From positions 176,347,358-176,411,357 of the forward strand of contig JBOZIK010000001.1 in assembly GCA_051453625.1 (NCBI GenBank): 64,000 nt of DNA, given 5' to 3'. Under the pieces are notes generated by a model. That model was not told the origin of the DNA. It did not search any database and worked only from the letters and a program-made list of their open reading frames with translations. The position numbers and the translations under genes were made by a program. Below, one piece after another: positions 11,150 through 21,852 of the stretch (the stretch's first letter is position 1; every line of letters begins with the position of its first letter). Source of the stretch: Welwitschia mirabilis. Taxonomy: Eukaryota > Gnetophyta > Gnetopsida > Welwitschiales.

Positions 11150-11215
11150 CTTCTTGTTTTTCTGTTATTTTTTAGTAGTTTTCTCTGTTTTTTTCTCTCC
11201 ATTGTCATTGATGTT

Positions 11216-11645
11216 AAAAGGGGAAGAAATAGTTATTTGTACTTTTAGTTTTTATCAATTAGTACTAGATATTATCAGTTATTGTTAGTAGTACTTATTA
11301 GTTTCTCTCAGTTATAATTGCTCTTATGAATACCTTTCTATTGTACTGCTTAAAAACTAAGTAATAGAAATGCATTTGGTATCATTTTTATTGTCTATTA
11401 ATACATATTACATCTACCATGGACCATGATTTTGTTACATCTACTATTGAATATTACATGTCTCATAAACCATACTTCAAATTATTTATATATATTACTC
11501 TTGTTGGAAACCCTTTATGAATGCTTAATTTGATATACATACTCAATAATCTGTTACAAATTTAATGAGCATTATCTGAGGGGGAGTTTTCCAATTAATA
11601 TTTTGAACTACATATTATTTACCATCAATGTCAAAGGGGAATATG
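11216..11645 (+). promoter_or_regulatory. Repeated polypurine tracts
   Basis: Three purine runs, AAAAGGGGAAGAAA (11216), GAGGGGGAG (11578) and AAAGGGGAA (11633), stand in the non-coding 3' region. The first and third follow a shared CAT(C/T)RATGT phrase. Multiple polypurine tracts before the 3' LTR are a known Sirevirus trait. The true plus-strand primer is probably the last one, although it is about 90 bases from the LTR edge I can align. Confidence 0.6.
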
Positions 11646-11731
11646 GTTAAGTTATAATTTGCCAAGTTGATGTCAAATAAACATTTTCTAGTATAACAAA
11701 ATGTGTTGTATTCTTTGTAGAAAATATTAAT

Positions 11732-12884
11732 CCTTACAAATCAGAAGTTGTAATTATTTATCATAAACCTTACCTACACTTGGTAAGTTTCAAACCCTCA
11801 AAGTGGTCGACCGAACTCCTAAAGGGTTAATTGAACCTATACTAATAAGTTTTAAAGATAGATTACTGAGGGATCAATCAGATTCCTAAAGGGTCAACTG
11901 GACCTGTGTAATAAATTTCTCACATCTAATTATCAAGGGGTCGACTGGATACCCAAGGAATCCACCAAACCTAGAGTAAAATGTTTTCATGTTTTGTCAT
12001 CAAGGGGTCTACTAGATATCTGAGGCATCAACTGGATGTAAGCTAAAAATGTTGTTCTGCACTTTTTTACACATAGGGTCAACCAGACAAAATGTGGTCG
12101 ACAGAATCCCGAGGGGTCGACTAGACATAGAGACATAAGAAGCTTGGATCAATCGAAAGAAGATGAGGGTAACCAACTTCAGTGATGGTACCTAATAAGG
12201 TTGAGCATACATTTTAATGATGCAATTGATCATGACAGAAATGGGATCTTTCTAGACATTTGGCCTTCTGTTTTTATCAATTAGAGAATTTGTTTCACTT
12301 GTAAAATCCTAAATTGTATCTCCTATATATTTATCAGCCATCAAAATCACTGTACCACTCATTGGCATATCTTCTATCTGACTAAAAATGAACAAACATC
12401 TTTTGTCATGATCATTACTTTGATTCATCAGTTTGCAGTATAGGCACATGGATAGTGTTATCATTTCAAGTGGTGTAGTAATATCATTGTTATACTTCAA
12501 ATTCGCAACCTGTGCATTGTGACATTCTATTCACACCAAAAAGCATTCTCTCTAAAGTTTGAGGCTAAGCCTCTAAAAAGTCAGATTGTAGAAGGCTATA
12601 GGTGAACCTAAAATATCTAGAAAGTGATTAATGAATATCCAAATTAGGCTTAAGTAGAAGCTAATCATCGAGAGTGGGGTAGAGGGTTTCCTAAACCACT
12701 ATAAGTTGTGTGTCTACCTCCATTGGGATTTTGTACTTTTAGTTATTTTTCTTTCAGATTATTTTTTATTTCATATGATAAATATCTTTTAGTATTCAAT
12801 ATTTGTAAGATAGCTTTTGAGTTTACTTTTTTTTTAAATCCTATTTACCTCTCCCCCTCTTCTAGGGTTCTAGATCCTTTATCA
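11732..12884 (+). repeat. 3' LTR of Sirevirus-like copia
   Basis: This is the direct repeat of 5951-7117 and ends in TAGATCCTTTATCA. It has many transitions relative to the 5' copy, which indicates an old insertion. Its GTCGAC-type words lie at about 11803, 11934, 12097 and 12114. Confidence 0.8.
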
Positions 12885-14098
12885 ACCGTTGAAGCTACAT
12901 AATTTAGTCACTTAGCTAAGTTTACTTCAAGAATAAAATTTAATTCACAGCCAAGATATTACATGCATAAGAAGAGGCTTATAAGATTAATTAAGATGGT
13001 AAGAAAAATCCATGAAACCATAAAAAAGATGCAAGAATTAAAGATCATACAAGAAATAAATGAAATACCATGAATCTAATCTGAATCTAAGATGAGAACT
13101 CATACACTTCTGAAGGCTCCAAGGACTTTCAAGTTCTAAAGTATAAATCACTAGGATCCAATTACAGAGAATTTCTTAACATATGCAATAAGAGGAGAAG
13201 GGAGTCCCATTTATAATGAGGACATGTAGGGATGTAAAGAGACATGAAGGTGTGAAGAGATATCTTAATGAAAGAAAGTGATGAAGGTGATAAAGGTAAT
13301 GGGAATTTCATAACCCCTAATCATTACCTTACCTGGCCTCTAGGTGTACAATATTTCATCATAACAATAATAATGCTTATCATTCTACTACATGTAAATA
13401 TTAAGATAAAAAATTAAAATGAACCATCACATAATCATATTTTTCATGCTATATAAAGTAAAGTGCAATAGTTACATAAGGAAAATAATATTAATAAAAC
13501 CACTAATTTAACCACTAACATAACGATTAAAGAGCATAATTAAATTACCAAGGAGTTACAACAGAAGTAATATTATGTCTATTTCATTGGTTATTTTAAA
13601 ATGAAAGGAACTAAAATAATAATTGCAGCACAAAATCTTCCACAATATCATTACATCTCAATAATAAGAAAAATAAATACAATAATTAAATTAGCTTAGT
13701 GGACTCTATAATAATAAAATTATTTTAATTTAGTTTTTAAGCTAACTCTTTGAACCTTAAAAATTTGAACATGGCATTATTTATATCCTATTCTTAATTT
13801 ATGCATGGTCTAGATGTTTTAATAAATTAGAAGTCTTAAATGTTAATTATATTTTTAATTAACAAATTGTAAGTCAACATTTCCATATAAACACACAATT
13901 CTTTAAAAACATTATATATGGATTTTATGCATTACATCTAAGAAGAATGGGGAACTCAAGACTTTTGAGTTATTGGTATTATTTCGTTTTAATGAGACTA
14001 TGAAATGCCAAATGAGTTTGCATTCTACAATGAGGCTGGATGCATCTATTACATCTAATCTAATTTGGCATAGGTATTTAACAAGATATTCATATTTT
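12885..14098. other. AT-rich intergenic DNA
   Basis: No coding region is seen. On the minus strand a TATAAATGGGA string at about 13209-13219 is followed by leader-like sequence, which could be a decayed LTR promoter. No matching second LTR was found. Confidence 0.4.
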
Positions 14099-14695
14099 TG
14101 TTGGAATATAAGCCTAGGATTATCCCTTTTTCTGTTTTTCTAAATTTAACCTCACCCAAGGTAGTTACTTGTTAAACATTATCATCTCTAATATAAGCGT
14201 TTATACAAAATAGGGAATGATGAATAATGCTTATTTTAGAATTTTTTTAAAATAATTTGACCATAATCTGGACTTATACAAGTGGTCCTAAAAGGATTCC
14301 TTTGCATTACAGTGTTGTACATTACAATACACTCAATTTTATAGCATCAAAAGCATTGTTAGCTTATGGAGATTGTGAGTGCTTTGGATGAGAAAGTGTA
14401 GCTAGTTATGGCCTAGGACATTACTATTGTGTTGCAATGTCGAGTTATAATATCTCCTATTTTGATCTTCCTTCTATAACATTAAAGGTAAATCCCATTT
14501 CTTCTAGAAGTAGGCACATTATCAAACCATAAACAGCTTTGTGTATCTTCTTTGTTTTATTTTCCCTTATTGCACATCATTTTTCCATTGTTTTTCTTGC
14601 ATTCCAACATTCTGCCATTTCATGAATGGTCGATCTAGGCTAGCTTCCACATTATGTTGGTCTATTATTCTTTACTCTTAGAATGGTCTCTATGA
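14099..14695 (+). repeat. 5' LTR of second copia
   Basis: This begins TGTTGGAATATAAGCC and aligns with 19547-20180 over several blocks, including the TCTAGGC-AGCTTCC phrase near the end. The right edge is set where similarity fades, just before the gag start. Confidence 0.6.
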
Positions 14696-14699
14696 TGTT

Positions 14700-15425
14700 G
14701 AATTCAAATTTTGAGATGTAGAACTTAAAAGGCAAAAACAACTTTGAAGTGTGAAAGATCAAGGTCAAAGGCCTACTTATTAATAGGGGTTACATAAGAA
14801 ATTTCAAGGGAATAAACATACAGGTATGTCTGATGCAAATTAGGAGGATCTAGATTTAAAGGCTCAAAGCACAATGAAATTAACTCTTAAATATTAAGCT
14901 CTATTCAATGTAGCAAAGGAAGATTTTGATGTTACATTATGAACAAAGTGGAAAATCTTGGACAAGCAAATCCCTAACCAACATGTCATACTTGAAGTCA
15001 GTGCTTTATAACTTCAACATTAAGGAAGGCACAGCTATAGACAATCATTTAAATTCTCTGAATGAGTCAATCTATCATTTGTTAAGCATTAAGGTGAAAA
15101 TTAAAGAGGATAATCAAGCTCTTATGCTTCTCATATTTATTTCACTATTCTACAAACCACTTGCCACAACATTGCTTTATGGAAAGGATACCATAAGATT
15201 AGAGACAATGGTTGTGGCACTCCTATTAAAAAAGAAAATGAAGTCTACTAATGTGAAACTAATTAGTAAAGCCTTGTTGGATAGAAGAAAAACCCATGAA
15301 AAAAGGACCTAACAAAATGAACATCCAAATCAAATTCCAAATCTAAAAAGGAGAAGAACAAAAACAATAAATGCTACTATTGTCACAAAAATAGGAATTT
15401 CATGTATGAATATACAAAGATGAAG
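14700..15425 (+). pseudogene. gag: Copia gag with zinc-knuckle remnant
   Basis: The frame gives gag-family phrases in order: ELKRQK-L, MSDAN-EDLDLKAQSTMKL, ALFNVAKEDFDV, then from 14926 onward KSLTNMSYLKSVLYNF, KEGTAIDNHLNSLN and TTLLYGKDTIRLE. These match the copia gag pattern L-G--F--W, LW--L----K and LLYG-D-L-LE. The longest open part is 128 codons (14926-15312). A partial knuckle, KCYYCHKNRNF, follows at about 15366-15400, with its His and last Cys no longer in register. Several stops and frame changes are present. Confidence 0.75.
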
Positions 15426-15549
15426 GTGAAAGAAAAGCAAAAAAAAAGAATAAACAAGCATCTACCACTCATAAAAATGAGGCCAATGCTATTTAACTTA
15501 AAAGAATTTGAAGATGTACTCACATTTTATATCATTACTTAGAGGAGGT

Positions 15550-16830
15550 GAATTAATTCTTGATTTTGTGGCTTCATAAAACATGACTTCCAATAGATAT
15601 TTATTTTACACATACCAAGAAACTAATCAAGGAGAGATTCTAATGGGAGCATATGATGAAGCCAGAATTATTAGTATTGAAACAGTTCAAATCTAGGCTT
15701 AAGAATAATTTGTAAAAACTCCCATGAATGTGAAGTAGGCACATAGTATGAGAAGGAACCTCATTTGTCTGGAAGACTTAGATGGACCTTGTTTCAAATT
15801 CACTAGAGAGAATGACAAGCTAAAATCATTAGATGTTTTCGCATCATAATGAAGGCTAAAAAGGAAGAAAATCTCTATAATTTACTAGAAGATACAATTA
15901 CAAGGAATGCAGATGCTACGGTTGGAGATGTTGCTACATTGATGTTATGGCAGAAAAGTCTTAGACACATCAGTGAGCCTAAGTTAAATTAATCAGTATA
16001 GATAATTTCCCTTTCAAGTTGTAGAAAACAAAATATGATTTCTATGATAATTGTATGTATTGTAAACAATGTAGGAAAAAGTTTTCTCATAAAACCATAA
16101 GAAATAAAGATATCTTAGATTCAATACACTACTGATGGCTAGGGTCCTTTTCCTCAAGCATCTTTGGGAGATGCATGATATTTTATTATCTTCATTAATG
16201 GTAAATCAAGAAAGAGATGGTTCTTTTGTCTCACAGAAAATTTTAATTCTTTTTATAAGTTTAAAAAATTTAAAGCTCAAGTAGAGAGGAGTACTAGAAA
16301 TAATATTAAATGTCTTTAAATAAATTGTAGTAGAAAGTACATCTTGAAGGAGCCTGACTTATGCTACAAGCATGAAGAAATAAACAAATACCTTATGGTT
16401 TAAGGTACTTCATAGTATAATTGCATTGTAAAAATGATGAATCATATAGTCTTAGAACATGTTAAAACAAGGATGAATTTCACTAGTTTGGATAAAAAGA
16501 TTCTAAATGGAGGTATTCAACACTACATGCTACTTAATGAACACAATAAAATCTCTTACTATTAATGAAAAGACTCTAGAGAAGACGTCAAGTAAAATGT
16601 CAAGAAGATATGAGTACCTTATGATCTTTTGATGTCCTACATATGTACATGTTTCAAATATTTAGAGAAGAAAGCTTAACTTAAAATCCAAGAAATGCAT
16701 CTTTTTTGGATATGAAAATGACACCAAGAGATACAAAATTTAAGATCCCATCACAAGGAAGATCTTGTTTAGTAGAGATTTCATCTTTAATGAATCACCA
16801 CTTCTCTAGAAAAGTAATGAAGACATGCAT
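15550..16830 (+). pseudogene. Copia protease and integrase remnants
   Basis: The protease trace is LILDFVAS-NMTSNRYLF (family form WLLDSGCSYHMTPN). The catalytic Asp is kept, but the DSG is DFV. Integrase traces follow: a WQKSLRHISEP zinc-domain phrase near 15950, GPFPQASLGDA-YFIIFIN near 16140, and the C-terminal KCIFFGYEND-KRYK near 16690. Every few codons a stop or shift breaks the frame. No usable catalytic triad can be read. Confidence 0.6.
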
Positions 16831-17019
16831 GAGGTTGATCTAGCAAAGGAGGAATTATCTACAGAAAGGTGCCCTCCTAGAGCTGAAGATAATAAGGAGA
16901 ATAGGAAGGAAGCTTAATAGCAAGAGCCTATTAATAGACAAGTTCAAGTGAAGGGCAAGATTAAAAAAAGTTATCACAACAATTAGGGATGAGCTAATGT
17001 ATTATTAAGAAACATTGAA

Positions 17020-18340
17020 TACTACCCACATGGATGAGTAACAAGTAACTATGGAAGAAGAGATGCAATGTCTCTTAAGGAATCAAATATGGGAGTTAGT
17101 AAAGCTTCCAAAAGAAAGAAAAATCAAGACTATAGATGGTTCTTCAAAGTAAACTATGTTACGTCAAGACTCATTGACTAGTTTAAAGTGAGATGGTTGC
17201 TAAATGTTATTTCTAGAAATGGAGATTGGCTCTTTGATATGTTTATGTTGTAGTATTAAAGTTAGTATCAATCAAAGTCATTTTAGCTTTAGCAAGAATA
17301 AATGATCTTGATCTAGAACAAAAAGATGTAATAACAACTTTCTCACATGGTAAACTAGAAGATGAGATCTACATAAAGCAGTTAGAGGAGGTTAAAAGGC
17401 AAGAAAAATCTTGTTTACAAACTTAAGAATTCATTATATGGATTGAAACAGAGTCCAATGAAATGGTATAAAAGATTTGATTCTTTCATGTGCAAGATTC
17501 ATTTTCAAAGAAGTCTTATAGATCCGTATGTATACAGAAGGAAGTGTGAGGATGGCACTCTCATAAGTTTGATTTTATACATGGATGACATGATCATTGC
17601 AAGGAAGAACAAGATGGAGATCAAGAAACTAAAGAAACTCTTGTCCTTAGAATGTGACATGAAGGACTTAGGTTAAGCCAAGTTAATCCCTAGCATAGAC
17701 ACCACTTAACAAAGAAAGAATAGAAAGTTCAGAATGCTTTGGAAATGAAAAATCAAATTTTTTTTAATAGATTTAGGATGTAAGATGAAAAAGATGCAAA
17801 GGTTATTGGAACTCCAACTAGAAGGCATATCCTCTAAATAGTGTTCAAAAACTATGAAGAAAAAAAGGAAAATCTTAGCTACAAGCTTAAGAAGTCATTA
17901 TAGGGATTGAAGTAAAGTCCAAGAAAATGGTATAAAAGATTTGATTCTTTCATGTGCAAGATTCATTTTTAAAGAAGCCTACAAATCCCTGTGTATATAG
18001 AAGGAAGTGTGAGAATGGAAACCTCATGAGTTTGGTTTTATACATGGATGACATGATCATTGCAAGAAAGAACAAGATGAATATCAAGAAACTTAAAAAA
18101 TCTTGTCCTAAGAACTTGACATGAAGGGCTTACGTGAAGCCAGGTTGATCCCTGACATGGACACCACTTAATGCAAAACGAGTAGGAAGCTAAGGATACC
18201 TTCAAAATGATACATCAAAAAGATTTTAAATAGATTTAGAATGCAAGATACAAATGCTATCGGAACTCCAATTAGAAGGCATTTCAAACTATCCTCTCAG
18301 TAGTGTTTAAAAACCCTGAATAACAAGGAGTACATGTTAT
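17020..18340 (+). pseudogene. Copia RT remnant with tandem-duplicated segment
   Basis: RT blocks begin with EEMQCLLRNQIWELVKLPK and run to the palm. The segment at about 17395-17857 is repeated at 17858-18320 with a period near 463 bases. Both copies contain SLYGLKQSP-KWYKRFDSFM-type sequence and an LYMDDMIIA box (YMDD at 17578-17589 and 18041-18052). Copy 1 keeps a 77-codon open frame (17443-17676), whereas copy 2 is more broken. Such a doubled palm is not a normal RT layout and must come from duplication inside the dead element or recombination between two copies. Confidence 0.75.
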
Positions 18341-18384
18341 GATTATCAAACTTCAATGTCATTGGTAGGTTGATGTATGCAATG

Positions 18385-18849
18385 GTGGGGACCAATAAGT
18401 AAAATGTCGGCAGACTCAAAAAGTCATGTCGGGGAGACATGTCGCCATTGTATCAGCAATACGTCAGCACAAAATGTCGGCAATTATTTTTCTCAAAAAA
18501 ATGCAAAGCTTATTAATTTAGTAAGATATGCAATCAATCAATGCTCTACTAGCAAAAATGGATTTTGCATAAGAAAATTGTGATTTTCCCCCTCAATTTT
18601 ATTCGTTGTTCACTAGTCTGTTGCACAGAAAATGGGTTTTTTTTTTGCTAAAAAACAGTTTTAACAATACCTATGCGAGACATTTTGAAAAAGTCAGCAA
18701 AATGTCGGAAATGTCCGAAATGTCACCGACTTTTTTAAAATGTCGACTAAAAATGTTGGTCGACTTAAAAACATTTTCAATTTGAAAAAAGGGCAACATG
18801 TCGCCCTTTTTTGGCAACATGTCACAACATTTTAATCATTAGTGGGGAC
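18385..18849. mobile_element. hAT-like MITE (449 bp) with 8-bp duplication
   Basis: The copia frame GRLMYAMV breaks at 18384 and resumes after 18849 with the next RNase H-side block (MRLVNRF-KNPKKKHWKAI). The insert 18393-18841 is flanked by identical 8-bp repeats GTGGGGAC (18385-18392 and 18842-18849), the size expected for hAT elements. Its ends are imperfect inverted repeats (CAATAAGTAAAATGTCGG against TAATGATTAAAATGTTGT, 13 of 18 matching). The interior carries at least eight ATGTCG or CGACAT words, typical of subterminal transposase sites. No coding capacity is present. Confidence 0.8.
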
Positions 18850-19546
18850 AATACCTGTTATTACTCATCTTATGCGCCTTGTTAATAGATTCATCAAAAA
18901 TCCTAAAAAGAAGCATTGGAAAGCAATTTAATGAATTCTCGTATATTTGAAGTGAACTTTAGGATTGTGTCTCTACTATAGCAAAGATAAAAAGATGATT
19001 GTAGGCTATAATGATTCTAATTTCACAAGTTATTTGAAACAAGAAAGTCTACATGAGGTCAAAAATTTACAATGATAGGAGAACCTATGTGTGGAAGTCA
19101 AAGTCGCAATTAATAATAGATTTTCAACTGTGAAAACATATTACATTTCTACTTTATCAACACGATGAGAAGGAAGGTCACTAAAAAATCTCATAGAAGG
19201 ATTAGGAAGACATCAAGAAAAGATATTACTTTTCAGTGATAGTCAAAGAGTCATATTCATAATGCGTAATCTAGAATTTGATGAGAGGTCAAAGCACATT
19301 CAAGTGAAGTATCACTTTATATAGCAACAAATCAAGGAAGTGTGTGTTGATTTATAGAAGTTTCACACTTAGCAAATCCAGTAGATATGTTGACAAAACC
19401 ACTTTTGCTAGAGAAATTTCTATGGTAACCACTTTTGCTAGAGAAATTTCTATGGTGCCTAGACTTATTACAACTTTCGTCTGCAGACAAGGATCGAGGA
19501 TTTGATGTTAAAGACATAGATGTCAATTTTGGCTCAAGATGGAAAT
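18850..19546 (+). pseudogene. Copia RNase H remnant
   Basis: After the MITE the frame continues with VNRFIKNPKKKHWKAI, DLKILLFSDSQ-type sequence (ILLFSDSQRVIFI), FDERSKHIQVKYHFI and a final LTKPLL-like phrase. The last phrase is doubled by a 30-bp in-frame tandem duplication (19397-19426 and 19427-19456). It ends at the 3' LTR start (19547). A candidate polypurine primer, CAAGATGGAAA, stands at about 19535-19545. Confidence 0.75.
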
Positions 19547-20181
19547 TGTTAGTGTATGAGCCTTAAATTGAATTTTTTATTTTCCCCCTAAGTTTAGCCT
19601 TAATCCAAATTAGTTATTTGCTAAATATTCTCGTACTCAAGATAAGGATGTACCATAATTGTTTAATGATGAAGCGTGCTTACTTTATGGATTTCCTTAT
19701 TTAATCTTAACTCTAAGTCAATATAAGTAGCCCTAGGGAGGCCTCCTTTCTACACACTATAACATATTTAGTTGTGTAGCATCACAAACATTATCACCTT
19801 ATTTGGGTTTTGGAAACTTTAAGTAATCTAGTGTAGTAAGCTATGGGATAAGATGCTCCCACTACATCATAAAGCTGATTTGTGATCCCACTACATCATA
19901 AAGCTGAGTTGTGATCTATGTTAATATGCTCTTCGTTTGCAACAAAAGAGACAAATCTATTCTCCCCTAGAGCTCATTGGGAAACCATCTTGATGTATCT
20001 TGTTTCTTTTATTTTTAACTTATTGCAAGTTATTTTGCCATTGCTCTTTTCGCATTCTACACTCTAACATTCATTGTTCGTGTTTTACAACAGCATTCAT
20101 CGTTCACAGTTACTCAGTCTAGGCAAGCTTCCCATTATGCTTGTCCTCCTTTTTTTCCAACACTTTTAGGGGGTCTGCTAT
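19547..20181 (+). repeat. 3' LTR of second copia
   Basis: This starts TGTTAGTGTATGAGCC. It contains a 29-bp tandem duplication (19858-19886 and 19887-19915, cccactacatcataaagctg onward) absent from the 5' copy. The right edge is approximate. Confidence 0.65.
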
Positions 20182-20919
20182 TCACCATTGGTCTGTCCAG
20201 ACTAGCTTGCTCCATAACTCCCCTTGTTTTTTTCATTTGTTCAAGGATGGAACATCTTGTTGTCAAGTTGCAGAAAAATTTTCAGTAGAATTGTAGCGCT
20301 TCTGGCCATTGTACAGCCGTAGCCTTCAGCCGTGTGTCTCCCGACCTTATCGCAACCACAAACTTTTGACTTCTCCGCAGTCTGAAGTGTGCTGTAACTC
20401 ATCCTTAATTACTGTGTATATTTCAGATTTCCAGGCCTCCGAAGAGGTACAAAAACTGTTGTATGATGTCCCTGCGTAGCCTAGGCACTGGCTTCGCAAC
20501 TTACGTCAAAGAGCAAGGGTGGAAGAGTACAGCTATGCGTACGCCTTTTGTTTTCAGAAAGGTGAGGTGGTGTTGTGATTGTCATTCAAACAGAAGAAGG
20601 ATCTTCCTTACTGACACACTGATTAGATTTGGTATATACTTTTCTTCTTATAAAAGTAGGGAAACGCTTGTCGGTTTACTATAGTTCAGTGAGAATTATT
20701 GAATTTAATAGGAATCAGAGACGACGTTCAGTCTGAAACGTAGAGATCTGGGATATATATGTCATAGGAGAATAGAAAGGCTTCGGAATCCCTGAGCAGA
20801 TGCATCACCCATTAGTGGCAACTGTATCAGTATCGGATATTTCAAAATGTAAGCTAAAGTGGCTTTCAGGTTTGAACAAGACAAAAGTTAAATTACAAGA
20901 AGAACGTTCGAGAAGTTAC
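20182..20919. other. Intergenic or former intron side of the KNOX pseudogene
   Basis: GC is higher than in the flanking repeats. A 73-codon plus-strand frame (20463-20684) is open but unlike anything I know. On the minus strand this would be where the ELK and homeodomain exons of the KNOX locus might lie. I looked for the WFINQR-type homeodomain signature and did not see it. Confidence 0.4.
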
Positions 20920-21852
20920 CGTAAGTTTTGATGGTGCCTTTGGTCATACCACTGAGCTGCATCTCGATCTTTCTGAAGAACTGAGTGGTCTTCTTGAATG
21001 GCCTCGAAAGCTCCTTGTGATACAGCACAAACACTCCGCGATAGGCTTCCTGAAAGACAATATTCCATAATTGTAACCTTAGGTTTCACTGTAGATAGCA
21101 GAACACAGATTCTTTTTGGTTTTTGGGGGAAAAAACGGCTGAGATGAGTTTTAGTACCATGAAATAGTCCAGTTCCGGATCCTTTCCCACATAGAGAGGA
21201 GCCAAGCCTTGTCTGGCCTGCCACTTCTTGTTCGCCTCTTTTTACATCGCTGGCGCGAATCAGTTTCAGTCTCACCATCAAGATACCACCACTATAATTC
21301 GAGCTCAATTTCGTTTCTTTATTACAGGTGGTCATTCCCTTTAATGTTTGAGTTCTTACAAGCTCGTCTAAAGATGCCAAAATTTAATCACAGAGTGAAG
21401 TTTGCATTCGTTCTGCATATCTGGCTTCATATCAGTGAATGAAGTACTCAAACATACATTTTAGCGGTCTGCATAAGCGTTTACCAGGCGTGGATATTGA
21501 ACGTGGAAGATATTTTGGACTTGATGAAATCGTTTTTCGGCAATCGCCTTGCTTCGTTCTTTGTCTCTGCGTTAAGGAGCCGTCCGATCCCAATTCCGGA
21601 CGCAGAGTTCTGAGGCTCCTGAACCTTCGGTTGCAGAAACAACGTGGATCTTGTGCTGCCGCCGGAATTCAAAGCCCTGGGAATGAAACACTGCTGCGGC
21701 TACGCAACGGCCCAATATTCTGCAAAGGCTGCTCGGATGGGCTGGTGGGTGTGCGTTTGCTGGTTCACCAGAGCCATCGTCGATCAATATTCCACTCGGA
21801 AAATCTGCTCCTGACAAGCTGCTTCAGTAATACTCATCCTGAGTTGCTCCAT
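20920..21852 (-). pseudogene. KNOX class I pseudogene, MEINOX exons only
   Basis: Three minus-strand exons are visible: about 21852-21458, 21291-21158 and 21049-20920. Each internal edge has GT/AG sites, for example TTTCAG/GAAGCC before exon 3. Exon 1 holds FIKSKISS and, after a frameshift, QYPRLVNAYADR, the KNOX1 box. Exon 2 holds VRLKLIRASD and GKDPELDYFM. Exon 3 holds EAYRGVFVLYHKELSRPFKK and FFRKIEMQLSGMTKGTIK, the KNOX2 box. The junction DYFM/EAY and the split K-I-G codon match known KNOX intron positions. Exon 1 has two in-frame stops (one where family Gln CAA would be TAA at its end) plus a frameshift, and exon 2 has a frameshift in an A run. No ELK or homeodomain exon follows. KNOX proteins are TALE transcription factors that keep shoot meristems undifferentiated. 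This copy cannot encode one. Confidence 0.75.

Larger units (their letters stand above)
5951..12884 (+). mobile_element. Decayed Sirevirus-like Ty1/copia retrotransposon
   Basis: The element is framed by two direct repeats of about 1.16 kb, with a primer site after the first and repeated polypurine tracts before the second. Internal order is gag, integrase remnant, RT, RNase H, a spacer, then an envelope-like ORF. A Sirevirus assignment rests on several points. There is a NFCAH-CYVS phrase (family form NFCAF-AFLS) just before RT, several AAAGGGG tracts near the 3' end, palindromic motif clusters in the LTRs, and the extra 3' ORF. No target-site duplication was found. Many stops and frameshifts, plus a large gag-integrase deletion, make it non-functional. 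Confidence 0.85.
14099..20181 (+). mobile_element. Second Ty1/copia retrotransposon, decayed
   Basis: LTR-like ends (14099 to about 14695 and 19547 to about 20181) enclose gag, zinc-knuckle, protease, integrase, RT and RNase H remnants in copia order. Both LTRs open with TGTTRG-RTATRAGCC. No tRNA-Met primer site is visible after the left LTR. The element later took up a hAT-like MITE (18393-18841) and an internal RT duplication. The gag is of a different type from that in the first copia element. Right LTR edge and target-site duplication are not resolved. Confidence 0.8.

Noticed and set aside
18377-18583. 68-codon plus-strand frame
   Set aside because: It starts in copia and runs into the hAT-like MITE, so it cannot be a gene.
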